NCBI GenBank assembly: GCA_937924505.1
Contig: CALDSR010000016.1
Span: forward strand, 1 to 61,476
Direction of reading: 5' to 3'
Length of the DNA: 61,476 nucleotides
From: an uncultured Granulosicoccus sp.
GTDB taxonomy: Bacteria > Pseudomonadota > Gammaproteobacteria > Granulosicoccales > Granulosicoccaceae
Shown: in pieces, positions 21,262 through 29,958 of the stretch
Numbering within the stretch: position 1 is the first letter of the stretch
Layout of the letters: each line of letters opens with the position of its first letter
Program-made: the position numbers and the translations under genes
The notes under the pieces: generated by a model
Told to the model about the DNA's origin: nothing
Databases searched by the model: none
Seen by the model: only the letters and a program-made list of their open reading frames with translations

Positions 21262-21747
21262 TCAAAAAGGGATATCGTCATCAAATTCAGCGCCTGCTGC
21301 CGCGGCAACGGGTGCGGTGCCTGACGCGGCTCCAGGAGCTTGTTCCGCCGCCCGAGAGGGTTGCGACCGAGGCGCTTGATTGTAATCGTTACCGCCAGCG
21401 CCTTCTTGCCTGCCACCTAATAGCTGCATGTTGTTGGCAATGATTTGGGTACTGTATCGGTCCTCGCCCGTGGTTTTGTCCTGATACTTGTCAGTACGGA
21501 TCGAGCCTTCAATATAGACCTGCGACCCTTTCTTCAGGTATTCGCCGGCAATCTCACCCAATCGATTGAACAAGGTCACGCGGTGCCACTCAGTGCGTTC
21601 CTGTTTCTGCCCCGACGCCTTGTCAGTCCATTGCTCTGAAGTAGCGATGCTGATGTTGGTCACCGCACCCCCACTCGGCATATAGCGAACTTCGGGATCA
21701 GCGCCTAGATTGCCCACCAGAATGACTTTGTTTACACCACGTGCCAT
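21262..21747 (-). CDS. ssb: single-stranded DNA-binding protein
   Basis: SSB coats single-stranded DNA in replication, recombination and repair. The ATG at 21747 has a strong AGGAG ribosome-binding site and gives 161 residues; the open frame reaches 21822 without conserved sequence. The OB fold begins [21 protein letters not shown] (shown in part by [10 protein letters not shown]) and includes [22 protein letters not shown] low-complexity linker of Gly, Ala, Gln and Pro follows, and the acidic tip ends FDDDIPF, the docking peptide for partner proteins. In many gammaproteobacteria ssb lies next to an MFS gene and divergent uvrA; here 6.8 kb separate them. Confidence 0.96.
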   Translation of the reverse strand: MARGVNKVILVGNLGADPEVRYMPSGGAVTNISIATSEQWTDKASGQKQERTEWHRVTLFNRLGEIAGEYLKKGSQVYIEGSIRTDKYQDKTTGEDRYSTQIIANNMQLLGGRQEGAGGNDYNQAPRSQPSRAAEQAPGAASGTAPVAAAAGAEFDDDIPF

Positions 21748-22002
21748 GGTAATTCTCCTCAGTTTGAATAGCCGCTGTGTCCGTTTAGCGGTAGAGTCAA
21801 TTGTACAGCAGGGGTGAGACAAGGATCGTGGATTTTTTATCCTTGACTGAGGGTTTGTACAGGAAGTCGGAAGCTGCAGGATACTGAATGATCACGTTCT
21901 GGCACGGGATCGCGTAGTCTTGCCCTGCATCCCCAGAATAGCTTTTTCCCTGCCGTACTGGCGAGGTCGAGCTAATCTACATCGGGTTATGGATCAGCGC
22001 AA

Positions 22003-23106
22003 ATGAAATCGTCAAACAAGAAACTGCCCGATAGCGGTTGTTCGACCGCAGCAACAAAGGTGAGCGTCCCGGCACGCTTGTGTCTATTGAGACTTTCCGC
22101 GCTTGGCGATGTGACACATATACTACCGGTCATACACCGATTGCAACGCTGCTGGCCGACTACTCGGATTACCTGGATTATTGGTAAAACCGAGTACAAG
22201 ATGGTTTGTGATTTACCTGATATCGAGTTTCTGCTCGTCGACAAAAAATCAGGATGGGGCGGTATTCGCTCCGTCATAAGCAGCTTGAAAGGTCGTCAAT
22301 TTGATGTGCTTTTGCATATGCAGGTGTCTCTGCGCGCAAATTTGATCAGTTCCTTTGTGCGAGCGCCAAGGAAAATCGGCTTCGACAGGACTAGATCAAG
22401 AGAAATGCACAGTATTTTTATCAACGAACGTATTCAAGCGAGTCCCGGACAGGGAGAACACGTTGTTGATGCTTTCCAACGATTTTTAGATGCAGCAGGT
22501 GTCCCGGAATCGCCTTTGGACTGGACCTTACCGGTTGCTCCCGAGGATGTGGCTTGGGCGAAGCACGCCGTTGGTGAGCGACGTTCATTATTGATTAGCC
22601 CCTGCTCCAGTCACAGGCTTCGTAATTGGTCGGCCAGTGGATATGCACAGGTGGCAGACTACGCGGCTAAACAACATGGACTTCAAGTCGTTTTGTGTGG
22701 CGGCATTTCGCGTATTGAACGTGAAATGGGTGATGAAATTCTTGGTCTGATGACAGAACAGGCGATAGATCTGATCGGGAAGGACACGATAAAACGTCTT
22801 CTGGCACTGATACAACAAGCAACGGCGATCATTACCCCCGACTCAGGTCCAGCGCACATGGCAACCTGTTTTGGCACTCCAGTGCTCGGATTGTATGCGG
22901 CAAGCAATCCCGATCGTAGTGGCCCGTACCTAAGCAGAGAATCGGTAGTTGATCGTTACCATGAGGCAGCTCTCCAAATTCTGAACAAATCGTCAGCTCA
23001 GTTGCGATGGGGAGAGAAAGTGGAAAAACCCGGCGCAATGGAGTTGATTTCAGTAGAGGATGTCTATGAAAAGCTTGATGATATCTTGAGCAAAGCCGAA
23101 CAATAA
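22003..23106 (+). CDS. family 9 glycosyltransferase (ADP-heptose:LPS heptosyltransferase-like)
   Basis: This 367-residue GT9 enzyme resembles heptosyltransferases that build the LPS inner core. The N-terminal RLSALGDVTHILPVIHRL, then IGFDRTRSREMHSIF, the phosphate-binding LLISPCSSHRLRNW, and the sugar-nucleotide motif IITPDSGPAHMATCFGTPV are all in place. It is predicted to be cytosolic or membrane-peripheral. It is the first gene of the accessory block after ssb, divergent from it, and converges on the next glycosyltransferase. I do not assign it to WaaC, WaaF or WaaQ because the order of genes does not settle it. Confidence 0.82.
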   Translation: MKSSNKKLPDSGCSTAATKVSVPARLCLLRLSALGDVTHILPVIHRLQRCWPTTRITWIIGKTEYKMVCDLPDIEFLLVDKKSGWGGIRSVISSLKGRQFDVLLHMQVSLRANLISSFVRAPRKIGFDRTRSREMHSIFINERIQASPGQGEHVVDAFQRFLDAAGVPESPLDWTLPVAPEDVAWAKHAVGERRSLLISPCSSHRLRNWSASGYAQVADYAAKQHGLQVVLCGGISRIEREMGDEILGLMTEQAIDLIGKDTIKRLLALIQQATAIITPDSGPAHMATCFGTPVLGLYAASNPDRSGPYLSRESVVDRYHEAALQILNKSSAQLRWGEKVEKPGAMELISVEDVYEKLDDILSKAEQ

Positions 23107-23141
23107 ACCTGCTGCATCCTGGTTCCTGTGCAATGCTCTGG

Positions 23142-24236
23142 CTACGACATTATCTTCTTGTACACCGCCAGTGTTTCCTTAGCCATTCGCGAAGAATTGA
23201 ATTCTTCGTTCACCAGGCGATAGCCATTCTCGGCGAGCTTACCGCCCAGGTGCGGTTGCGACAATACAGTCTGAACATGCCTTGCAGCCTCTCCAGCATT
23301 TGAAATGCTTGCAAGCATTCCCGTGTCTTCATGCCTTACAATCTCGGGTATACCGCCAGCACTTGTCGCAACTACGGGCACTCGATGATAGAACGCCTCC
23401 AGTATTGCACTCCCGAGACCTTCTTTTTTTGAAGTCATCAATAGTAAAGAAGCGTGTTTGAAAACATCACTGATATCGTCAACAAACCCCAGGAAATAAA
23501 TCGATTTTGAGAGGCTTTTCTCTCTAACATAGTCTTCTACTGATTTGCGCTCAGCTCCCTCACCTACGATAAGAAATACCACATCCAGTCCTGAAGCCAA
23601 TACAGCTTCCGCTGCATCGACAAAGGTCATGTGATCCTTTTCGTGAGTAACTGCAGAGGTGTTGGCGACGATATACTTTGACAAAGGCAGATCATATCGT
23701 TCATGGAACGTCTTTTTATAATCGATTGTTTTGAATCGCGAGGGATTGATTGAATCATAAATTAAAACCAACCTCTTATCATCAGGCAATGTTTGCTCTA
23801 GAACTCGCTTGACGTCTTTTGAAATACAAATTATCGCACTGATCTTCTTGCTTCTATATTTCAGACGCGCTAACCAACGATCCTTGACCGGGAAAGACAC
23901 CCGCCTGTGGAGCACCATTTTAACCTTGCACCCCAAAAGTCCTGCATACAACATCGCACTATGTGCGTGACTCGTGTGCGCATGCACTATGTCTATCTTG
24001 TGCAGTTTGCAGAATTGCTTGATTCTAAGACCGGTTACAACATCCGCTCCACCTCTTAACGGAGCGTCTTCAAAGTGAACCCCTCGCCCCTCACACCAAG
24101 CCTCAAGCTTCGACCCACTTTTCCCCATCACAAAGAAACTGACTTGCTCCAACCCCTGCATTTCACTCAGCAGGTAAGCTAGTTGTAGCTCGCCACCTCG
24201 CCACGACCGCTCAGAGTTAATATGTAATATGTTCAT
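23142..24236 (-). CDS. family 4 glycosyltransferase
   Basis: This 364-residue GT-B enzyme has the GT4 pattern: N-terminal HINSERSWRGGELQLAYL, a histidine-rich VHAHTSHAHSAMLY, the acceptor-side RRVSFPVKDRW, and the donor-binding C-terminal half with SKKEGLGSAILEAFYHRVPV and VVATSAGGIPEIV. The Glu-containing EGLGSAILEA is the expected EX7E-type motif. It looks like a lipopolysaccharide-core or surface-glycan transferase. It converges on the GT9 gene and is more A+T-rich than the flanking housekeeping genes. Confidence 0.82.
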   Translation of the reverse strand: MNILHINSERSWRGGELQLAYLLSEMQGLEQVSFFVMGKSGSKLEAWCEGRGVHFEDAPLRGGADVVTGLRIKQFCKLHKIDIVHAHTSHAHSAMLYAGLLGCKVKMVLHRRVSFPVKDRWLARLKYRSKKISAIICISKDVKRVLEQTLPDDKRLVLIYDSINPSRFKTIDYKKTFHERYDLPLSKYIVANTSAVTHEKDHMTFVDAAEAVLASGLDVVFLIVGEGAERKSVEDYVREKSLSKSIYFLGFVDDISDVFKHASLLLMTSKKEGLGSAILEAFYHRVPVVATSAGGIPEIVRHEDTGMLASISNAGEAARHVQTVLSQPHLGGKLAENGYRLVNEEFNSSRMAKETLAVYKKIMS

Positions 24237-24338
24237 GTCAGAAATTCGGCGCTACATCCTGAAATAATGGTCCAATAGGCGCGACATCAAGCATCTCCCG
24301 ATAAACTAGATTACCCCATCACCCAACACGTATTTCTC

Positions 24339-24968
24339 ATGGAAAAAACCTTGATACACATTACTGACGAGGACTTTATCGCCTCAGGCGCATTTTGCGA
24401 CTGTTATCGGCATCCGAATATAAGCGATCAATGCATAAAAATACAAACGACCAACAAGAAGGCTCGCAAACGACTGAAAACCGATCTTGCCTACTACAAG
24501 AATCTACACAACCGGCAGTCTGATCTTTACTATGTCGCCGACTATCTGGGGTCTTGCCAAACCAATCTTGGCCAAGGTCACGCCTATCAATGTGTGCTCG
24601 ATGATGATGGAACAGTGTCAAAGACCTTGGAGTACTACCTGGAGAACAACATCCTGGAGCCGGATGTATTTCTCAACGAGCTTCATCAGCTGGCAGTTCA
24701 TCTCCTTAACAACCAAATTTTAATAAGTGACATTCACCCAAAAAACATTCTTATTCAACGTGTTGAAGGTTTAACCCCAAAGCCTGTACTTGTCGATGGG
24801 GTCGGCGACAAGGTTGCCATAACCATGCTGAATGTCTTTGCACCAGTAGTCCATACCAAGATAATCCGCAGATGGAACAGATTTATCAATCTACTGACTG
24901 AGAGGTATCCCGAACTCCAAGCCACCATACAAGAGCTTTACTTGAGTAAAGAAGATATTGCCGCCTGA
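24339..24968 (+). CDS. YrbL-family protein (kinase-like fold)
   Basis: This 209-residue protein matches the YrbL family, named after a PhoP-regulated gene of enterobacteria and related to lipopolysaccharide-core kinases. ASGAFCDCYRHP resembles the nucleotide-binding loop, QCIKIQ provides the candidate ATP lysine, and ILISDIHPKNILIQ with VLVDGVGD resembles the catalytic and metal-binding loops (HPxN and DG). The canonical kinase motifs are relaxed, so activity is uncertain. Its place among glycosyltransferases supports a role in LPS-core phosphorylation. No signal peptide or membrane segment is seen. Confidence 0.72.
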   Translation: MEKTLIHITDEDFIASGAFCDCYRHPNISDQCIKIQTTNKKARKRLKTDLAYYKNLHNRQSDLYYVADYLGSCQTNLGQGHAYQCVLDDDGTVSKTLEYYLENNILEPDVFLNELHQLAVHLLNNQILISDIHPKNILIQRVEGLTPKPVLVDGVGDKVAITMLNVFAPVVHTKIIRRWNRFINLLTERYPELQATIQELYLSKEDIAA

Positions 24969-25004
24969 ATTAGCTTGTAGCCACTGATTGAATATAAATC
25001 ATAC

Positions 25005-25964
25005 TCAACCGGCAGCAATTAATTTTCTGAGTTCTGAAACAATCCTATCCTGAAACCGCTGTACATTTTCGTCAAACCACTCTCTCCCCTTCATGGCCAC
25101 AGAGCGTTCTTCCTCTCCTAGACCATTTACGAGAGCCTGAATTTTCTCTTCAAGATCCTCTTCCTTGACCCAATAGTTCGTTCCCAGATGCCTGGGCGCC
25201 GATCGATACCATGGAACAAGAATGCCTCGCGACTTCGTTACAAGTTCGTTCATGGGAGCCGCATCTGTTGTGATGACACAGGCCCCACAAGATAGCGCCT
25301 CCGCAATGTAATGCCCCCATCCTTCCGACAGCGAAGGGCACAAATGCACTTCATGCTCATTCATTAACTGCCTTAGATCCTCGTCAGTCAAGTAATGTGA
25401 AAGCCTGTTTACATTCTCCGGCGTATGCTCCGCCCCTTTTTTCTTACTTTGCACCAGTGTCAAAGGTGGCCACTCAGGATGACGCCCCCAAAGCCGCAAT
25501 ACAGCCTCCGTCCCCTTCAGAGAGCTTTTTCCGGCAAGATGCAAAAAGCTCCCCGGGGTTCGCACTACAGATTCATCGTATATGTTTTCTGATGTAAATC
25601 CGGTAAAAATGACTCGCCCATGGTATTTGGAAAAAACTTCCTGGGCATGCTTGCTCTTGGTAAATACCGCATCCACCTTCTTGAGCAAACGGAGATGCCG
25701 GCGCGGAAATCGCTCTTGGTTGGGAACAAGAATATTGGTTTCCGCACTGCCAAGCCAACGTGGAAACACCCGCTCCATGAAAATATTCACCCTGAATAAT
25801 TTCTCGTTGCTTTTAAAAAGCGCCCTCCACCTCGACACTCCCTTGTAGTCACTGACAACCACATCATATCCAGCGTTTTGCAGAATGTCTTTCACCAAAG
25901 AGACGTCACGGTCCAAACCCACACCGTTCGAGCGGGCGACAATATTGACGACCTCTAGTTTCAT
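25005..25964 (-). CDS. GT-B glycosyltransferase
   Basis: This 319-residue protein is a short GT-B glycosyltransferase. The C-terminal donor domain is clear: FLHLAGKSSLKGTEAVLRLW, HLCPSLSEGWGHYIAEALSC (with the EGWGHYIAEA motif) and VITTDAAPMNELV. The N-terminal half has LVPNQERFPRRHLRLLKKVD and TKSKHAQEVF, the pattern of the acceptor domain. Donor and acceptor are unknown. It is followed on the minus strand by nothing in the operon sense; the YrbL-like gene converges on it. DUF6165 lies 51 bp upstream on the same strand, so the two are likely one transcript. Confidence 0.75.
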   Translation of the reverse strand: MKLEVVNIVARSNGVGLDRDVSLVKDILQNAGYDVVVSDYKGVSRWRALFKSNEKLFRVNIFMERVFPRWLGSAETNILVPNQERFPRRHLRLLKKVDAVFTKSKHAQEVFSKYHGRVIFTGFTSENIYDESVVRTPGSFLHLAGKSSLKGTEAVLRLWGRHPEWPPLTLVQSKKKGAEHTPENVNRLSHYLTDEDLRQLMNEHEVHLCPSLSEGWGHYIAEALSCGACVITTDAAPMNELVTKSRGILVPWYRSAPRHLGTNYWVKEEDLEEKIQALVNGLGEEERSVAMKGREWFDENVQRFQDRIVSELRKLIAAG

Positions 25965-26015
25965 TTATCCGACATGAATGGCTGTCGACAGGAAATGCTG
26001 ACTTTAGCTCAACGC

Positions 26016-26411
26016 TTACCCTTGATAGTTCACATACGATTTTTCTTCCATCAATTCGGATCCTAATCGAAGGTTGATGGCCCGCTTGTGCTCAGCTCTG
26101 GTGTCATTCTGAATATAGACAGAACGGGCAAGTTCTATGAACTCGCTATCAAATTCTCCCCGCAGATCTTTTTTGCGAATGTCGTCTTCAATATCCCACA
26201 GGGTTTCATTTACCGTTTTGAGTTCTTGGCGCAAATCATCGATTCCAACATTGGACTCTTCCTGTGCCGACCATACCCGGAGGAGCTCATTGAGCTCATG
26301 ACGAACATTTTTAACTTTTTCAGGGTCGGTTATCTTCTGAGACTTGATTTCCAAAATGGTGATTTTGTCAATCAATTCGCCATAGGATATTGGTATCGAT
26401 ACATTTCCCAT
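26016..26411 (-). CDS. DUF6165 family protein
   Basis: This 131-residue protein matches DUF6165, a family of unknown function often seen among glycosyltransferase genes. The start SIPISYGELIDKITILEIKS and the middle ELKTVNETLWDIEDDIR are characteristic, and the end is the family-like AEHKRAINLRLGSELMEEKSY. It is mainly helical and charged, with likely coiled-coil segments, and has no membrane helix. I chose the ATG at 26411, which follows GAGAGGG at good spacing, over a TTG at 26435. It precedes the GT-B gene by 51 bp. A scaffold or regulatory role in glycan synthesis is inference from context only. Confidence 0.7.
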   Translation of the reverse strand: MGNVSIPISYGELIDKITILEIKSQKITDPEKVKNVRHELNELLRVWSAQEESNVGIDDLRQELKTVNETLWDIEDDIRKKDLRGEFDSEFIELARSVYIQNDTRAEHKRAINLRLGSELMEEKSYVNYQG

Positions 26412-26601
26412 GGAGACCCTCTCAAGCTTCAGCAATAAAAATTAGAGGCAAATTCTATAGCTTGGCCAAGCCATTGGCAACCGCAACTCCAAATGCGCCA
26501 ATGAATCTTTCAGCCATCACTCGAACACGGTTCGATTCTCCCTTGAGTGCTGGGCGATAAGTCCTATGATGAACAGCCCGTGTCCGTCTCATGCAGGAGG
26601 C

Positions 26602-27147
26602 CTAACGCGCCAGCACATCAAATTCAAGACGGAACCCACAGTGGTCCACAATCTCGCGCTTTAGCGCAACAAAACCACATTCAAGATAGAACTGCTTGAC
26701 ATAGGGTCTGTGTATGGACACGTGGGCAACCAATGGCGAGGGCCGTGCCGGCGTTTTGTGAGTAGCCAAACCTTCAAGCAATTGCCTGCCAATACCCCGC
26801 CCCTGATAGGCATCTAGCACCTCAAGCATTGTAATCAGAGTGACTTCACCCGCTTGACCAAGTCGGCGCAAGGCTCCGACACCAACTTTTTTATCACCAA
26901 TTGTGGATAGTAAAGTCAGGCTGTCATCATGATCAAGAAGCTGGTCTGACTCGGTCAGAGAGTCAATAATTTTTTCAGCATCCGACTGGCCCACGTATTC
27001 GGCATATTGACGGGTCCAGGACTCGATTAAAACTTGCGTAAAGTCCAGATCATTTACCCATTCACCCTGACCAATCACTGATGGACAAGTAGTTTCAAAA
27101 ACTGATCTGGAAAAATGTGGCACTCCAGGCAACTGTATCGGAGTCAT
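26602..27147 (-). CDS. GNAT family N-acetyltransferase
   Basis: This 181-residue protein has the GNAT acetyl-CoA-binding motif A in YQGRGIGRQLLEGLAT, preceded by the beta strand VTLITMLEVLD. YVKQFYLECGFVALKR is motif B with the typical ECGF segment. The N-terminal third (to about residue 75) is not informative. The substrate is unknown. It stands alone between the DUF6165 gene and the divergent chemoreceptor-like gene. The 190-bp gap downstream has no gene. Confidence 0.75.
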   Translation of the reverse strand: MTPIQLPGVPHFSRSVFETTCPSVIGQGEWVNDLDFTQVLIESWTRQYAEYVGQSDAEKIIDSLTESDQLLDHDDSLTLLSTIGDKKVGVGALRRLGQAGEVTLITMLEVLDAYQGRGIGRQLLEGLATHKTPARPSPLVAHVSIHRPYVKQFYLECGFVALKREIVDHCGFRLEFDVLAR

Positions 27148-27183
27148 GGCAATATTGTGTCTTCTAATTCGAGAAAATCAAAT

Positions 27184-27221
27184 CACTGCTTGCGTATGCT
27201 GCGCACTGCTTGCGTATGCTG
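27184..27221. repeat. 18-bp direct repeat, period 20
   Basis: CACTGCTTGCGTATGCTG occurs twice in direct orientation, separated by two bases, in the gap between the GNAT gene and the chemoreceptor-like gene. A partial echo (GCTTGCAGTGCGTTGCAAG) follows. It may be a slippage product or a pair of binding sites for a regulator of either divergent gene. Confidence 0.6.
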
Positions 27222-27400
27222 GCTTGCAGTGCGTTGCAAGGCCCAGACCTGAACCTAAGCTACTAACGTCACTACCACGGACTGGCGTGAGTCACTGTGT
27301 AACCCATTATCAACAGATAAATTACCGTTAGTCGTGTCGAGAGCGACTGGGGACACCTTGGTGAGCTCAGGGCATTTGCCTTCCTGCCGTCATAGTCTTA

Positions 27401-28462
27401 ATGAACAAGAAAAGCCTGATACGCGGGCTGATAACCGCTTTAGTTGTTGGCAGTACGCTCACCTGCGTCAACCAGTACGAAAGTCTGTCTGAACCAAGTA
27501 CCATGAACTGGTACAAGGTGATACTGACATACTGCATCCCGTTTCTGGTGTATCTGTATGCAACGGGTATGGCGCAGCATCAAGGATTCGGCTTCACGGG
27601 TGGCTCATCATCGCGATTGCAACAGTGCGCCAATGAAACGAAAATTCTCAGTGAGCTTGGCGCCACGGTTCATGACAACGCACAACGCGTAAATCAGGCA
27701 TCAACCGAGCGTCTTGAAGTTGCCCGAGATACCATCGAAGCCGCCGAACAGGTTATCGCCTGTGGTGCCCGGATCGACAATCTGTCAAAACTCAATCTGC
27801 AGCAGATGGGCCAGCTTAACCATGAAACCGATCGCGTACTGGAAGCCATGAATGAGCTGAGCAACAAGCTTCGTGGTTCAATGGTCTGGGCTGCCGATCT
27901 TTCCCACAAGATCAGTTTGTTCGACGACAACTTTGCATCCATTTATCGGATGGCAGCCACTATTCGACAATTGGCAGATCAGACCAAGCTGTTATCGATC
28001 AATGCAGCGGTAGAGGCAGCGCGAGCCGGACAGGCGGGTAGAGGTTTCGCAGTGGTCGCATCAGAGGTCAAGAGCTTGTCGGAAAAATCGGAATCCCAGA
28101 CCAATGAAATTACCACGACACTTAAACAGCTTAAATTGAATGTCGAGGAAATACAGGACGAAACTCATCGCTTTACCAAGAAGCTTGGCGGTACCTTTGA
28201 GAGCGTCTCTCAAGGCGAAGACGAATCCCGTCAGTTGAAACTGCATATGAACAACATCCTGACAGATGTCGCACAGAGCATCGACAAGGTCAATCATCAG
28301 ACTGAACTGTTGCGTCAACAGATGGCAACGACGACCAAAGGTATGCAGAATCTGGTGGAAGGTACCCATGCGGTGGTCAAGGGATCTTCAAACAATATTC
28401 GTATCGGCGCACAGATAACCGAGCATACCGACAAGCTCAATGCCCTGGCCTTTGGTCGTTAA
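27401..28462 (+). CDS. chemoreceptor-like protein with an NrtS-like N-terminal membrane domain
   Basis: This 353-residue protein combines two membrane helices (about 8-24 and 38-55) with a methyl-accepting chemotaxis signalling domain. The hairpin tip [18 protein letters not shown] at about 199-216 is the receptor contact for CheA/CheW, flanked by long coiled coils. The N-terminal pattern [13 protein letters not shown] then [14 protein letters not shown] resembles NrtS, a small nitrate/nitrite transport domain, from memory of that family. There is no periplasmic ligand domain and no HAMP domain. If right, it could sense nitrate or nitrite at the membrane. The upstream gap holds an 18-bp direct repeat. 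The NrtS match needs an HMM search. Confidence 0.75.
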   Translation: MNKKSLIRGLITALVVGSTLTCVNQYESLSEPSTMNWYKVILTYCIPFLVYLYATGMAQHQGFGFTGGSSSRLQQCANETKILSELGATVHDNAQRVNQASTERLEVARDTIEAAEQVIACGARIDNLSKLNLQQMGQLNHETDRVLEAMNELSNKLRGSMVWAADLSHKISLFDDNFASIYRMAATIRQLADQTKLLSINAAVEAARAGQAGRGFAVVASEVKSLSEKSESQTNEITTTLKQLKLNVEEIQDETHRFTKKLGGTFESVSQGEDESRQLKLHMNNILTDVAQSIDKVNHQTELLRQQMATTTKGMQNLVEGTHAVVKGSSNNIRIGAQITEHTDKLNALAFGR

Positions 28463-28521
28463 CGGTTTGGTTGTTCAGGCAAATTACTATCCCAAGCACC
28501 ACAGAAATACCAATCGACTTC

Positions 28522-29886
28522 TTACGGCTTTGCCTGGTAGATGCTTTTGTCGACCTTGAGATAGGCCACACCTTCGTCAAGCGCCATCAACACTTCATGC
28601 ACCCCAGGTGTATCCAGTAGCTCCTGTGACAACGCCCCGGCTCGCGACTGCTCTTCGGACGTCAATGCGCGCCGGTGGGTAACGTACTTTAAAGGTGCCT
28701 TGAAACCGTACAAAATCAGAGCCCAGACAAGAATCAGCCCGATGAGTGCTGTATACATGCCGAACGGGCCCAGAAAACCATACAAGACACCGGCTCCGGC
28801 CCCGCCGATAAAGGCACCCAGAAATTGGCTGCTCGAGTAGATACCCATTGCGCTGCCCTTGGCACCCGCCGGTGACAATCTGGACACCAGCGATGGCAAC
28901 AAGGCTTCGAGCGCATTGAAGAAACAGAAAAACAGGGTGATTGCGATAAATAACAGCGGCACAGTCAGTGATACGCCTGAAAGGTATGGCAGACCGAGCA
29001 AAAGTTGTGACAATCCCAAACCGGCAACACAGGTCAGAAGGACGCCACGCATCGCACGACGTTCGGCAATGATGATCAGGGGCACCATTACCGGAATCGA
29101 CAACAAAACGGCTGGTACGATGATGCGCCACTGCCCACTGCCCGGAACCCCTGCCTCAAGCAGAGTCAAGGGCACAGCAAAGAAGGTGGCCGTAACCAAC
29201 AAATGGAGCACGAAAATACTCATGTCCAGGCGCATCAATTGGGCATGCCCAAGCAAGTCCTTCATGATACCGAGCCGGGCTCCGGTGTCCCGATTATATT
29301 GGCTACTCGGCGGGTCCGGCACGAAGGTGTGCAGCAAAACAATACCGATAATCGCCGAAACCGCTGTCAACCAGAACAATATGTCGATATCAAACCAGCC
29401 GATCAGTATTGGTCCCAGAAGCAAGGCGAGGATAAACGCAAAACCGATACTCGCCCCGAGTGACGCCATGACTTTGGTCCGCTGGGAATCGCGCGTCAGG
29501 TCGGCTGCCAGAGCCATCAGTGCCGCCGCAATGGCGCCCGCTCCCTGCATGGCACGACCGACGATTACCGTATAAATCGAATCTGCCGTAGCGGCAACGA
29601 TACTGCCTGCCAGCAACAACAAAAGCCCGAGCGTGATGACCGGCTTTCGACCGATTCGGTCGCTAAGCATACCGAAGGGGATCTGCAAAACAGCCTGCAG
29701 CAGGCCATAGATGCCAATAGCGAGACCGATCAACAAGGGTGTGCTGAACGCATAGTCATCGGCAAACAGGCTGAACACCGGCAGTATGATGAACAAGCCG
29801 AGCATGCGCACCATATAAATCAGCGACAGCGAGATCGCCGCTCGGCGTTCTTTCGCGGTCAGCGCGTTGGATTCAGAGTCATACAC
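28522..29886 (-). CDS. YajR-like MFS transporter with C-terminal YAM domain
   Basis: This 454-residue MFS protein has 12 predicted membrane helices, with the signature [17 protein letters not shown] in the loop between helices 2 and 3. The C-terminal soluble extension (about 400-454), with [18 protein letters not shown] and VAYLKVDK, matches the small ferredoxin-like YAM domain of YajR. The substrate is unknown. It is divergent from uvrA with 72 bp between, the normal gammaproteobacterial pairing. The ssb gene usually found behind it has been moved away by the accessory block. Confidence 0.85.
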   Translation of the reverse strand: MYDSESNALTAKERRAAISLSLIYMVRMLGLFIILPVFSLFADDYAFSTPLLIGLAIGIYGLLQAVLQIPFGMLSDRIGRKPVITLGLLLLLAGSIVAATADSIYTVIVGRAMQGAGAIAAALMALAADLTRDSQRTKVMASLGASIGFAFILALLLGPILIGWFDIDILFWLTAVSAIIGIVLLHTFVPDPPSSQYNRDTGARLGIMKDLLGHAQLMRLDMSIFVLHLLVTATFFAVPLTLLEAGVPGSGQWRIIVPAVLLSIPVMVPLIIIAERRAMRGVLLTCVAGLGLSQLLLGLPYLSGVSLTVPLLFIAITLFFCFFNALEALLPSLVSRLSPAGAKGSAMGIYSSSQFLGAFIGGAGAGVLYGFLGPFGMYTALIGLILVWALILYGFKAPLKYVTHRRALTSEEQSRAGALSQELLDTPGVHEVLMALDEGVAYLKVDKSIYQAKP

Positions 29887-29945
29887 GATCTATTCTTCGA
29901 TTCCCATGACAATTCTTGCCCGACGCCACAATCGGCCCGGCCGGG

Positions 29946-29951
29946 TATAGT
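29946..29951 (+). promoter_or_regulatory. -10-like element close to the uvrA start
   Basis: TATAGT lies 7 bases upstream of the uvrA ATG, so a start of transcription at the usual distance would fall at or next to the ATG. No ribosome-binding site fits between. No LexA box (CTG-N10-CAG) is seen in the 72-bp gap to the MFS gene. A leaderless transcript is possible but unproven. Confidence 0.35.
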
Positions 29952-29958
29952 AGTCGAG

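Noticed and set aside
26529..26538. GGTTCGATTC, resembling a tRNA T-loop
   Set aside because: The flanking bases do not pair as a T-arm and no other tRNA arm is found nearby, so this is chance similarity.
29887..29958. LexA (SOS) box upstream of uvrA
   Set aside because: No CTG-N10-CAG pattern in the 72-bp gap.
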